This document shows positions 46,202-52,946 of a stretch of DNA of 64,000 bases, in pieces. The translations under genes were made by a program, and so were the position numbers. How positions within the stretch are numbered: position 1 is the first letter of the stretch; the number at the start of each line of letters is the position of its first letter. The stretch is from an uncultured delta proteobacterium (GTDB lineage Bacteria; Myxococcota; Myxococcia; Myxococcales; 40CM-4-68-19), in the NCBI GenBank assembly GCA_903911145.1, contig CAIWCD010000030.1:62001-126000 (forward strand). The letters run 5' to 3'. The notes beneath the pieces are model-generated. The model ran no database searches, was not told where the DNA came from, and saw only the letters and a program-made list of their open reading frames with translations.

Positions 46202-47182
46202 TCACGGCGTCGCGTCGGCTCCAGTCAGTTTCGTCCCCGTGATCGGCCAGCTCAATCCGGTCTTCTTCCCATCGGCGATCACGTCGTGAAACTTCGCAGG
46301 CAGCCCGTGCGAGGTCGCCATGCGCGGCGAATCGGCGAGCTGAAAATGCAGATGCGGCTCGGTCGTGCTCCCCGAGTTGCCGATGCGCGCGAGCGGCGCT
46401 CCCGCCTTCACGCGATCGCCTTTCTTCACGACCATCGAGCCGGGAATGAGATGGCAGTAGGTTGCAAATTCGCCGTTGCCTAAGTCGAGCACGACGATAT
46501 TGCCCGGCACGAAATACTGGTCCTCCTCGCCGACGCTCGTGTTCTCGGGAATCCCATCCACGACCGTGACGACGGTGCCATCCGCCGCCGCGAGAGCCTG
46601 CTGGCCATAGGCGAAATAGTCGCTGAGCGACTTGCCATCCCCTCTGTGCGTCGAGCCCTGCTCGTCGATGATCAACCAATCCACCGCGAATCGCTGCGAC
46701 GCAATCGCGTAGTGCGGATTGCTCGAACTCCGATCTGCATTGAGCGCAGTCCACGTGCCGCGAAAGGGCGGACGCAGCCGCGCTTTCGTCTCGTCGTTGT
46801 CGTGCGCCGTCTTGGAAACGACGGTGTCCGGATCAGTCGCAGGCTTGATGAACAGACCCGCGATGCGGCCCTCGTCGTCGAGCAACAACTCCAGCCGCTG
46901 CGCAGGGCCTTTCGCGAAATGCATCATGAGCGCCAGCGGGTGGGCCTTCGCGAGCAGCTCGACACTCGTGAGGGCGCCGCACTTCGCATGGACGCTGCGC
47001 ATGAGCTCCTTGACCTGTGAGAGCGAAACAGCCGCAGCCATCTGCGCATTGAAGCGCGCGGCGACAGCCTCTTCGCGCCCTTCGCCGAGGTCGTGCGCGA
47101 TCTGCAGCGCGGTCGCCTCGGGCGTCGCCGCGTGGAGTGCAGCGGGAGCGGCGAGGAGCAGTGCGAACAGGAAGGTCTTCAT
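46202..47182 (-). CDS. Periplasmic M23 (LytM-type) metallopeptidase with DUF3887-like N-domain
   Basis: The product has 326 residues. Signal peptide MKTFLFALLLAAPAALHAA, then residues ~25-120 a small alpha/beta domain resembling DUF3887 (ALQIAHDLGEGREEAVAARF). The C-terminal peptidase part has NPHYAIASQRFAVDW (zinc-ligand Asp in AVDW; His in NPHY), GNGEFATYCHLIPGS and EPHLHFQL (HLH zinc ligands). M23 enzymes cut glycine-rich peptide crosslinks of peptidoglycan. Expected in the periplasm, acting on the cell wall, possibly in predation or growth. Similar to proteins of the bacteroidete NxH...YAxD subgroup. Confidence 0.85.
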   Translation of the reverse strand: MKTFLFALLLAAPAALHAATPEATALQIAHDLGEGREEAVAARFNAQMAAAVSLSQVKELMRSVHAKCGALTSVELLAKAHPLALMMHFAKGPAQRLELLLDDEGRIAGLFIKPATDPDTVVSKTAHDNDETKARLRPPFRGTWTALNADRSSSNPHYAIASQRFAVDWLIIDEQGSTHRGDGKSLSDYFAYGQQALAAADGTVVTVVDGIPENTSVGEEDQYFVPGNIVVLDLGNGEFATYCHLIPGSMVVKKGDRVKAGAPLARIGNSGSTTEPHLHFQLADSPRMATSHGLPAKFHDVIADGKKTGLSWPITGTKLTGADATP

Positions 47183-47266
47183 CGGTTGTCCGATCTGAAA
47201 TGGTTGCCAAACACAACTAAAGAGCGACGCCGACGCTGGCGATCTGCCGGTGGATCGCGAATCGGA

Positions 47267-47314
47267 TCAGCGCCGCCACTCGCGCCACGCCAGCGTGAAG
47301 CTCTTGCGGATCAC
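47267..47314 (-). pseudogene. Short N-terminal remnant of an ABC-type permease (putative)
   Basis: Directly behind the gntR stop, a 15-codon run with perfect GC3 bias reads MIRKSFTLAWREWRR and then a stop (GTG start at 47314). This looks like the first residues of an ABC-2-type permease, the usual partner downstream of YtrA-type GntR genes. The rest of the gene is missing. Confidence 0.4.
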
Positions 47315-47340
47315 CGGGGCGGTGCGGACGTCAGAGAGAT

Positions 47341-47709
47341 TCAGACGAGCTCCTTCTGGATGAAGCGGATGAAGTCGGAGGCGGAGAGCTTCTGGCGCTT
47401 GCACTCCTGCAGCGCGACGGCGAGGACGCGGCGAAAGGCCCCCTCGCGGCGGTCTTGGGGAACTTTCTTCGCGAGCGGAAACGTCCCGCGCCCGCGCTCC
47501 GAGCGGATATGCCCCGCGCGCTCCAGCTCCCGGTAGGCGCGGATCACCGTGTTCGGATTGATGTCCAACTCCGCCGCGAGCCCGTGGATCGTCGGCAGCT
47601 GATCCTCCGGCCCGAGCTGGTTCGCTGCGAGAGCCGCGAGAATCGCCTCGTAGATCTGCCGGTAGACCGGAACGCCGGAGTCGTAGTTGAGCGTGATGTC
47701 GAGAGCCAT
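47341..47709 (-). CDS. GntR-family repressor, YtrA subfamily
   Basis: The product has 122 residues. N-terminal winged helix (GVPVYRQIYEAILAALAANQLG, QLPTIHGLAAELDINPNTVIRAYRELERAG, RGRGTF), with the short C-terminal helix tail (~45 residues) characteristic of YtrA. YtrA proteins repress their own operon, which normally includes an ABC transporter. Here only a fragment follows. An 18-bp palindrome lies 15 nt upstream of the start, the expected operator. Confidence 0.9.
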   Translation of the reverse strand: MALDITLNYDSGVPVYRQIYEAILAALAANQLGPEDQLPTIHGLAAELDINPNTVIRAYRELERAGHIRSERGRGTFPLAKKVPQDRREGAFRRVLAVALQECKRQKLSASDFIRFIQKELV

Positions 47710-47724
47710 ATTGAGGAAGCCATA

Positions 47725-47742
47725 TATCTAGTTAACTAGATA
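47725..47742. promoter_or_regulatory. Palindromic operator of the YtrA-type GntR
   Basis: Perfect 18-bp palindrome TATCTAGTTAACTAGATA, 15 bp upstream of the gntR start. The AGTTAACT core is typical of YtrA-type sites, so autorepression is expected. Confidence 0.7.
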
Positions 47743-47807
47743 ATTCAAGACGAAGAGGAGCGGACCCTCCCTCATCGAGTCTCGCCGCGCAGTTGCTCGG
47801 CTACAGA

Positions 47808-47929
47808 GCGCGGCAGCCGATGCTTCTGCCCGCGCGCAGTTCAGAAGCGGCCGCAACCATCTCCGCAGCAAGCACGAACGCCGGCCGCGGATGCATGTTT
47901 GAGCACGGGCAGAAGCATCGGTGCCGCGC
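47808..47929 (-). repeat. Structured palindromic element, copy B
   Basis: It is 122 nt on the minus strand, with a 24-bp stem and one bulge. On the plus strand, GCGCGGCA (47808-47815), CCGA (47817-47820) and TGCTTCTGCCCG (47821-47832) pair with CGGGCAGAAGCA (47906-47917), TCGG and TGCCGCGC (47922-47929). In element sense it matches copy A in both loop blocks but has five compensatory changes in the inner stem. It sits downstream of hlyIII on the same strand. Confidence 0.85.
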
Positions 47930-47938
47930 GACCCACAC

Positions 47939-47976
47939 GCATGTTTGAGCACGGGCAGAAGCACCGGTGCCGCGCG
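47939..47976 (-). repeat. Tandem half copy of the palindromic element
   Basis: These 38 bases repeat 47893-47930 with one mismatch (GCATGTTTGAGCACGGGCAG ... GCC GCGCG), i.e. the 5' arm and first loop block of the element in minus-strand sense. It starts three bases after the hlyIII stop. It probably arose by partial duplication, or is the leftover of a second element. Confidence 0.9.
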
Positions 47977-47979
47977 GCT

Positions 47980-48651
47980 CTAACGAACGATGAGCCCCGC
48001 GACCGCGACGAAGTGGCAGGTGGTCGCGGCGATCACGAGGAGATGAAAGATCTCGTGGAAGCCAAACACGCGCGTGAAGGGGTCCGGCCTGCGCGCCGCA
48101 TACACCAGCGCGCCGAGCGTGTAGAGGGCGCCGCCGCCGATCACCAGGCCCACGCCGCGCGCGCCGGCGAGTCGGTAGAGCGCGGGGACAGCCGGCAGCA
48201 CGAACCATCCGAGCGCGACGTAGAGCGCGCTTCGCGTCTTCTTCCCCACGGTGTCGGGCCTCACCACGATGAAGATCCCAAACAGTGCCCCGAGCCAGAG
48301 CGCGACAAGGGCGACACGGCCGGTGAGTTCAGCGATGGCGAGGCCAAACGGCGTGAAGGTGCCGGCGATGAGGACGAAGATCGCGGCGTGATCGATTCGG
48401 CCGAGCCAGGTGCGCTGCGGCTCGGGCCAATGGAGGCGGTGATAGAGGGTGCTGGTGGAGAAGAGGATGAGCACCGACGCGCCGTAGATCGCGCAGCCGA
48501 GGAGCGATGCGGTCGCACGCGCGGACCAGACGAGCCAGCCGACGGCGGGGAACAAGGCGAGCAGCGCAAGTTGGTGCGAGACGCCGCGCAGCAGTGGCTT
48601 CACGCGGGCTCCGAGGTCGACTCCCCCGTCGATCGAGTTCATCGCAGTCAT
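47980..48651 (-). CDS. Hemolysin III / YqfA (PAQR-type) membrane protein
   Basis: It starts at ATG 48651 (MTAMNSIDGG); 223 residues with seven membrane helices. Family motifs: STLYHRLHWPE, DHAAIFVLIAGTFTPF, and the C-terminal GFHEIFHLLVIAATTCHF. These three (SxxxH, DH, HExxH-like HEIFH) are the zinc-site residues of PAQR/hemolysin III proteins, possibly hydrolases of ceramide-like lipids; the bacterial role is unclear. It begins eight bases after the rsmB stop, forming one transcript. Confidence 0.9.
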   Translation of the reverse strand: MTAMNSIDGGVDLGARVKPLLRGVSHQLALLALFPAVGWLVWSARATASLLGCAIYGASVLILFSTSTLYHRLHWPEPQRTWLGRIDHAAIFVLIAGTFTPFGLAIAELTGRVALVALWLGALFGIFIVVRPDTVGKKTRSALYVALGWFVLPAVPALYRLAGARGVGLVIGGGALYTLGALVYAARRPDPFTRVFGFHEIFHLLVIAATTCHFVAVAGLIVR

Positions 48652-48658
48652 TGCCCCG

Positions 48659-50140
48659 CTACCCCTTGCGCCGCAGACCCGCGATGTAGAAGCCGTCTGT
48701 CCCGTGCCGCTGCGGCAACAGCTGCACATCGAGCCGCTTCTCGGCGCTCGGCTTGCGTCCACCCGACTGCGTCGCCAGATCGTTCGATGATGCTCCCGAC
48801 CGCTCTGCGCGCGGCTCCGCGCCATTCTCGACCGCCGGCTTGAAGCCGCTCTTCGGACCCTCCGGCGGAATCAGCGCCGCACTCATCAGGCCCGCGATGC
48901 GCTCTCTTCCGAGCAGTTCGTCGGGATCGATCGCCTCGAATTCGCTGTGGCCCGCGAGGAAATGCGCGCGCACCTCTTCGTTCTCGCGCTGGTTGATCGA
49001 GCAGGTCGCGTAGACGAGCCGGCCGCCGGGCCGCACGAGCGTCGCGTAGCGCTCGAGGATCTCCTTCTGCCTCGGCGGGAAGAGATCGGCCTCGGCCTCG
49101 TCGAGTCGCCAGCGCGCGTCGGGATTGCGCCGGAGCGCTCCGAGTCCGCTGCAGGGCGCATCGATCAGCACGACGTCTGCTTTGCCGACGAGATCGGAAA
49201 TTCGCGCGAGGCCATTCGCACCTTCGGCCACCGTGCGCGCCTCCCAGTTGTGCACGCCCGCGCGTCGCGCTCGCGTTTTCAGCTCGAGCAGGCGGCGCCC
49301 ATCGCGATCGCACGCGACCAGCTTTCCCTTGTTCTGCATCTGCGCCGCGAGCGCGAGCGTCTTGCCTCCCGCGCCCGCGCAGGCATCGACGACCAGCTGT
49401 CCGGGCCTTGCAGCGCAGGCCTCCGCGATCAATTGGCTCCCCTCGTCCTGCACCTCGAAGAGCCCGGCCTTGAAGGCCTTGAGCGCGAAGACGTTGGTGC
49501 GCGAGGTGAACGTGAGCGCGAGATCCGACCAGCGCGTCGCGGCCACGCGCGCATCTTCATCGGCCAGTTTTCCCTCGAGAGCAGCGCGATCAGCCTTGAG
49601 CGTATTGGTCCGGATGGTGAGCGGTGCACGCTGGTTGATCGCGGCTGCGAGCGCACGTGTCTCATCTGCTCCGAGCTGCGCGCTCCAGAGCGCCGCGAGC
49701 CAGCGCGGAAGACTCGTTTCGCTTGCAAGCGACGAGAGCGGATCGTCGCCGGTCGGCGCGAGCTTGGCCGGCGCCGCGAGCAGTTCGAGAGTCCAGGCAT
49801 GCGCGCGCACTTCGGGCCCTGCGAGATTCGCCGCGCTCTCGGCGCTCTGTTCGCCCGAGACAACGAGATAGCCCGCGTAGCGCAGGAGGTGCTGGGTCGG
49901 CGTCGCGAGAGATGTCAGCGCCTGGCCCTTGGTGGCCAGTGCCCGCCCGAGCAGATTGTCGACGCGGCCTTGCAGACGCAGCAGCCCATAGACCGCGTCG
50001 GCCACCGCGCGACGCTCCACCGAGCGCAGCTGCTTCTCCCTCCGGATCACGCGCGCCATCGCTTGATCCGCGCGCGCTCCCTCTCGCCGCACCTGCTCAT
50101 AGATCTCGAGGACGGCGCTGCGGACGAGTTCGGCTCTCAT
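48659..50140 (-). CDS. rsmB: 16S rRNA m5C967 methyltransferase (RsmB/NOP2 family)
   Basis: The product has 493 residues. N-terminal NusB-like RNA-binding domain (residues ~1-150). The catalytic domain has VVDACAGAGGKTLALAAQM, VACDRDGRRL, motif IV VVLIDAPCSGLGALRRNPD with the first Cys, and YATCSINQRENEEV with the catalytic Cys (motif VI). It methylates C5 of C967 in 16S rRNA, or a close relative. The C-terminal part has an extra ~35-residue linker (ENGAEPRAERSGASSND). It heads the rsmB-hlyIII transcript. Confidence 0.9.
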   Translation of the reverse strand: MRAELVRSAVLEIYEQVRREGARADQAMARVIRREKQLRSVERRAVADAVYGLLRLQGRVDNLLGRALATKGQALTSLATPTQHLLRYAGYLVVSGEQSAESAANLAGPEVRAHAWTLELLAAPAKLAPTGDDPLSSLASETSLPRWLAALWSAQLGADETRALAAAINQRAPLTIRTNTLKADRAALEGKLADEDARVAATRWSDLALTFTSRTNVFALKAFKAGLFEVQDEGSQLIAEACAARPGQLVVDACAGAGGKTLALAAQMQNKGKLVACDRDGRRLLELKTRARRAGVHNWEARTVAEGANGLARISDLVGKADVVLIDAPCSGLGALRRNPDARWRLDEAEADLFPPRQKEILERYATLVRPGGRLVYATCSINQRENEEVRAHFLAGHSEFEAIDPDELLGRERIAGLMSAALIPPEGPKSGFKPAVENGAEPRAERSGASSNDLATQSGGRKPSAEKRLDVQLLPQRHGTDGFYIAGLRRKG

Positions 50141-50222
50141 GGTCTCTTCTCGAACGACTTAAAGGGAGCTGCGATTGCCTGCTATGAAGGTCGTTCCTGA
50201 ATCTCTTCGGAGGAAATCACAC

Positions 50223-50666
50223 ATGGCACAGGCGCAGCGGACCATCGTCATCGACGTTTCTGCCGACAAGCTCTACGACGTGATCAACGACTTCGAGAAG
50301 TACGCCGAGTTCCTCCCCGAGGTGAAGAAGATCTCGGTGGCCGCAGGACCGGGCGATGCGAAGGACGTCACGTACACCATCGACATCAAGGCGAAGACCA
50401 TCTCGTACACGCTGCGGCACACGGGGACCAAGCCAAGCAAGGCCGCGTGGTCGTTCACCAAGGGCGAGATGATGAAGTCGAACGAAGGCCACTGGGCGCT
50501 CAAGGATCTGGGAAACGGCAAGACCGAGGCGACCTACAACATCGACCTGAAGCTCTCGGCGTTCGTGCCTGGCTTCATCGAGAAGGCGCTCGCGGAGCAG
50601 GGGCTGCCTGATCTGTTGAGCAACTTCAAGAAGCGCGCAGAGAAGCTGCACGGCGCTGGCGCGTAG
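50223..50666 (+). CDS. RatA/COQ10-like SRPBCC protein
   Basis: It starts at ATG 50223 with GGAGGA nine bases upstream; 147 residues. A START-like fold without signal peptide: IVIDVSADKLYDVINDFEKYAEFLPEVKKI, SFTKGEMMKSNEGHWAL, then a C-terminal helix (PGFIEKALAEQGLPDLLSNFKKRAEK). Members bind ubiquinone or other hydrophobic ligands (COQ10), or act as RatA toxin in some Enterobacteria; RatA's toxic role is not expected here without RatB. It is 14 bp before rnhB. Confidence 0.8.
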   Translation: MAQAQRTIVIDVSADKLYDVINDFEKYAEFLPEVKKISVAAGPGDAKDVTYTIDIKAKTISYTLRHTGTKPSKAAWSFTKGEMMKSNEGHWALKDLGNGKTEATYNIDLKLSAFVPGFIEKALAEQGLPDLLSNFKKRAEKLHGAGA

Positions 50667-50680
50667 ACGGGACCGCGCGC

Positions 50681-51544
50681 GTGGTCGACGAGAGCGGGAC
50701 ATCGAGCGAGGCGCCTGCGCGGTTCTCGCTCTCGGAGATTGCCGGACTCTCTGTGGCCGAGCTGCGCGCGCGCTTCGTCGACGTCGACGAGGAGCCTCCG
50801 CGCGGTCTGCTGCAGGCGCTCAGCGCGGATTCGCGTGCGGGCGTGCGTGCGCTCGCGGCTCGCATCGAGAAGCGGCGAGAGGCGGCGCGCGCAGAAGAGA
50901 AGCGGCTCACCGTGCTGACGAAGTTCGAGCGCGCGCTCTGGGACGACGGCGTCGAGCTGGTCGGCGGCGTCGATGAAGTGGGGATGGCTCCGCTCGCCGG
51001 ACCGGTGATCACGGCCGCTGTGATTCTCCCGCGCGGCGCGCGCTTGCGTGGCGTGAATGATTCGAAGCAGCTCACGCACGAGGAGCGCGAGGCTCTCGAG
51101 CCGCAGATTCGCGCGATGGCGGTCGCTGTGGCGATCGGCGAAGCGACGGTCGAGGAGATCGATCGGCTCAACATCTATCAAGCGGGTCTGCTTGCCTTGA
51201 AGCGCGCGGTGATGGCGCTCAAGCCGCTGCCGCAGCATCTGCTCGTCGACGCGCGCCGCATCGATGTCCCGATGCCCCAGCAGCCGATCATCCAGGGCGA
51301 CGCCAAGAGCCTGACCATCGGCGCGGCGTCGATCGTCGCCAAGGTCTTCCGCGATCGCCTCATGTCGAAGCTCGACGCGCAATATCCCGGCTATGGATTG
51401 GCGCAGCACAAGGGCTATCCGACGCCGGTGCATCTCGAGGCGCTCGAGCGTCTGGGGCCGTGCGCGATCCACCGGCGCACGTTCGGACCCGTGCAGCGCG
51501 CGCTCGGCATCGATGTTGGAGCGAAGCAGCGCGACCTGTTCTAG
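50681..51544 (+). CDS. rnhB: Ribonuclease HII with N-terminal extension and atypical GRG site
   Basis: It starts at GTG 50681; 287 residues, the catalytic domain at ~85-280. Acidic residues: DE in GGVDEVGMAPLAGP, LVDARRIDV and GDAKSLTIGAASIVAKVFRD. The usual GRG motif that reads the RNA-DNA junction is G-M-A. The N-terminal ~80 residues (FSLSEIAGLSVAELRARF, LSADSRAGVRALAARIEKRR) match the helical extension of Firmicutes-type RNase HII. Normally it nicks at single ribonucleotides in DNA; the missing Arg/Gly may change that. Confidence 0.85.
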   Translation: MVDESGTSSEAPARFSLSEIAGLSVAELRARFVDVDEEPPRGLLQALSADSRAGVRALAARIEKRREAARAEEKRLTVLTKFERALWDDGVELVGGVDEVGMAPLAGPVITAAVILPRGARLRGVNDSKQLTHEEREALEPQIRAMAVAVAIGEATVEEIDRLNIYQAGLLALKRAVMALKPLPQHLLVDARRIDVPMPQQPIIQGDAKSLTIGAASIVAKVFRDRLMSKLDAQYPGYGLAQHKGYPTPVHLEALERLGPCAIHRRTFGPVQRALGIDVGAKQRDLF

Positions 51545-51553
51545 GCCAGATGG

Positions 51554-51601
51554 TTTGAGTGCCAATTATTTGAGTGCAAATCAATTTGCTTTGTACTCAA
51601 A
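51554..51601. terminator. AT-rich repeat/hairpin after rnhB
   Basis: TTTGAGTGCAAAT (51569-51581) pairs with ATTTGC and, after a 5-nt bulge, ACTCAAA (51595-51601), in the 91-bp gap between convergent rnhB and the SprT-like gene. The region is strikingly AT-rich. Two tandem 15-bp units TTTGAGTGCCAATTA and TTTGAGTGCAAATCA start it; a related block is at 59488. Confidence 0.4.
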
Positions 51602-51635
51602 GCATCTCGCGAGCAGGCCGCGCGCGACGTTTTCT

Positions 51636-52493
51636 CTACGACGAGCGCCGCAGCAGGATGTGCAGGTGGCTCTTCTCCCAGGCGCGCGCCTGTTCGTACG
51701 CGGGAAATTTCCTCTCGGCCTCTCGGAACTCCCGGCCATGCACGCAGCGGCGCCCATCCTCGGCGCTCTTCGGCGGGATCGCCTGGTGCAGCATCTCGTG
51801 AAACGTGACGAGCTCGACAAACATGCGCGGCACGCGGACGTCGTCGAGCGCCGGATGGATGCGGATGAGCCGCTGGTCGTGCATGTACACGCCCATCTTG
51901 ATCGAGCGGCGGCGGCGATCGGGAGCGCGGCGCCCCCAGCCGATGCGCGCGTCGATCTTCCCCTCGAAGTGCAGCCCGTTGAGGTGCGTGTAGATCTCGG
52001 CGAGATCGTGCACGTCGCCGCGCGTCTGCAGCGCGTTCGCATCGGGTGCGGGAGCCGTGCGGATGAGCTGGCGGTGGGTGCGGATGAACGCGTCGATCGT
52101 CTTGCCGTGCAGCTTGCGGGCGCGTCCGCAGAAGCCTGCGATTGCGCGCACCACGTCTGCGGGCGCGGCGGCGAACATGTGGTGCAGGCGGTAGTGCAGG
52201 CGGCCCGCGATGCGCTTGTACGAAACCATCGTCCAGGCGTTGTCGGTGAACTCCACCTCGACCGCTTCGTTGATGCACTCCTCGAGCTGCTCTGCGAGCT
52301 GCTGCGCGGGAGAGAGAAACAGATCTGCGCGCGGGATGCGCACGGCAGGCGGCGTCGAGGCCTGTGCCGACACGAGGGCGCTCTCGGGCTGCCGCTGCAC
52401 CAGCGCGCGCGTCTGCGGCAGCGGGGCTTTCGCGGGCTCCGCGTGCGCGGGCTTCCTGGTTGCAGGAGTGAATGGGAAGAGCAGCTGGCTCAT
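51636..52493 (-). CDS. SprT-like zinc metalloprotease family protein
   Basis: It starts at ATG 52493 (MSQLLFPFTP); 285 residues. A Pro/Ala/Lys-rich N-terminal half is followed by a helical part (YKRIAGRLHYRLHHMF) and the SprT-like core: LNGLHFEGKIDARIGWGRR, SIKMGVYMHDQRLIRIHPALDD, and the metal motif TFHEMLHQ (HExxH). SprT-like/Wss1-related proteins cleave or process DNA-bound proteins; bacterial roles are little known. It is convergent with rnhB. Confidence 0.75.
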   Translation of the reverse strand: MSQLLFPFTPATRKPAHAEPAKAPLPQTRALVQRQPESALVSAQASTPPAVRIPRADLFLSPAQQLAEQLEECINEAVEVEFTDNAWTMVSYKRIAGRLHYRLHHMFAAAPADVVRAIAGFCGRARKLHGKTIDAFIRTHRQLIRTAPAPDANALQTRGDVHDLAEIYTHLNGLHFEGKIDARIGWGRRAPDRRRRSIKMGVYMHDQRLIRIHPALDDVRVPRMFVELVTFHEMLHQAIPPKSAEDGRRCVHGREFREAERKFPAYEQARAWEKSHLHILLRRSS

Positions 52494-52622
52494 CGGGCGG
52501 CGCATCGTATGGGGCGCGCGGGCGATGGGCAAGGATGCGAAGACGCATCGGGCGACGATCTGCTAGCTTCACGCGTTCGATTTGCGGCGCAAGCCCAAGC
52601 TTGCACGACGAGGAATGTGCTC

Positions 52623-52946
52623 ATGAAGATCAGCTGCCCCGGTTGCCATGCGGTGTTTGCGCTCGACGACAAGCTCGTCCCTGCCAACGGTCTCTCGATC
52701 AAGTGCCCGAAGTGCGCGGCGCCATTTTCGTTCCACGCTCCTCGCCCAGGCGCAGAGGGGCGGCTCGTCGCAGGCGTTGCGGTCGGGTCGGCGGCGGCTC
52801 TCAAGCGCAACTCGTCGCCGGGGATCCCGCGGGCGAATCCGCTCGACTTGGTTGAACAGGCGTCGCACGACGACAACAGCGACACCGTGGCCGAGATGCA
52901 GCCGATCTCGATGAACCCGGAGGCCGACAAGGGGAGCGCGCAATGA
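52623..52946 (+). CDS. MJ0042-type zinc-ribbon protein
   Basis: It starts at ATG 52623; 107 residues. The N-terminus MKISCPGCHAVFALDDKLVP and IKCPKC give two Cys pairs (5/8 and 28/31) of the MJ0042 zinc ribbon; the rest is disordered. It is ~70 percent identical over ~40 residues to the start of the next gene, so a tandem duplication is clear. Its stop overlaps the next ATG by four bases (ATGA). First gene of the four-gene operon. Function unknown. Confidence 0.75.
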   Translation: MKISCPGCHAVFALDDKLVPANGLSIKCPKCAAPFSFHAPRPGAEGRLVAGVAVGSAAALKRNSSPGIPRANPLDLVEQASHDDNSDTVAEMQPISMNPEADKGSAQ

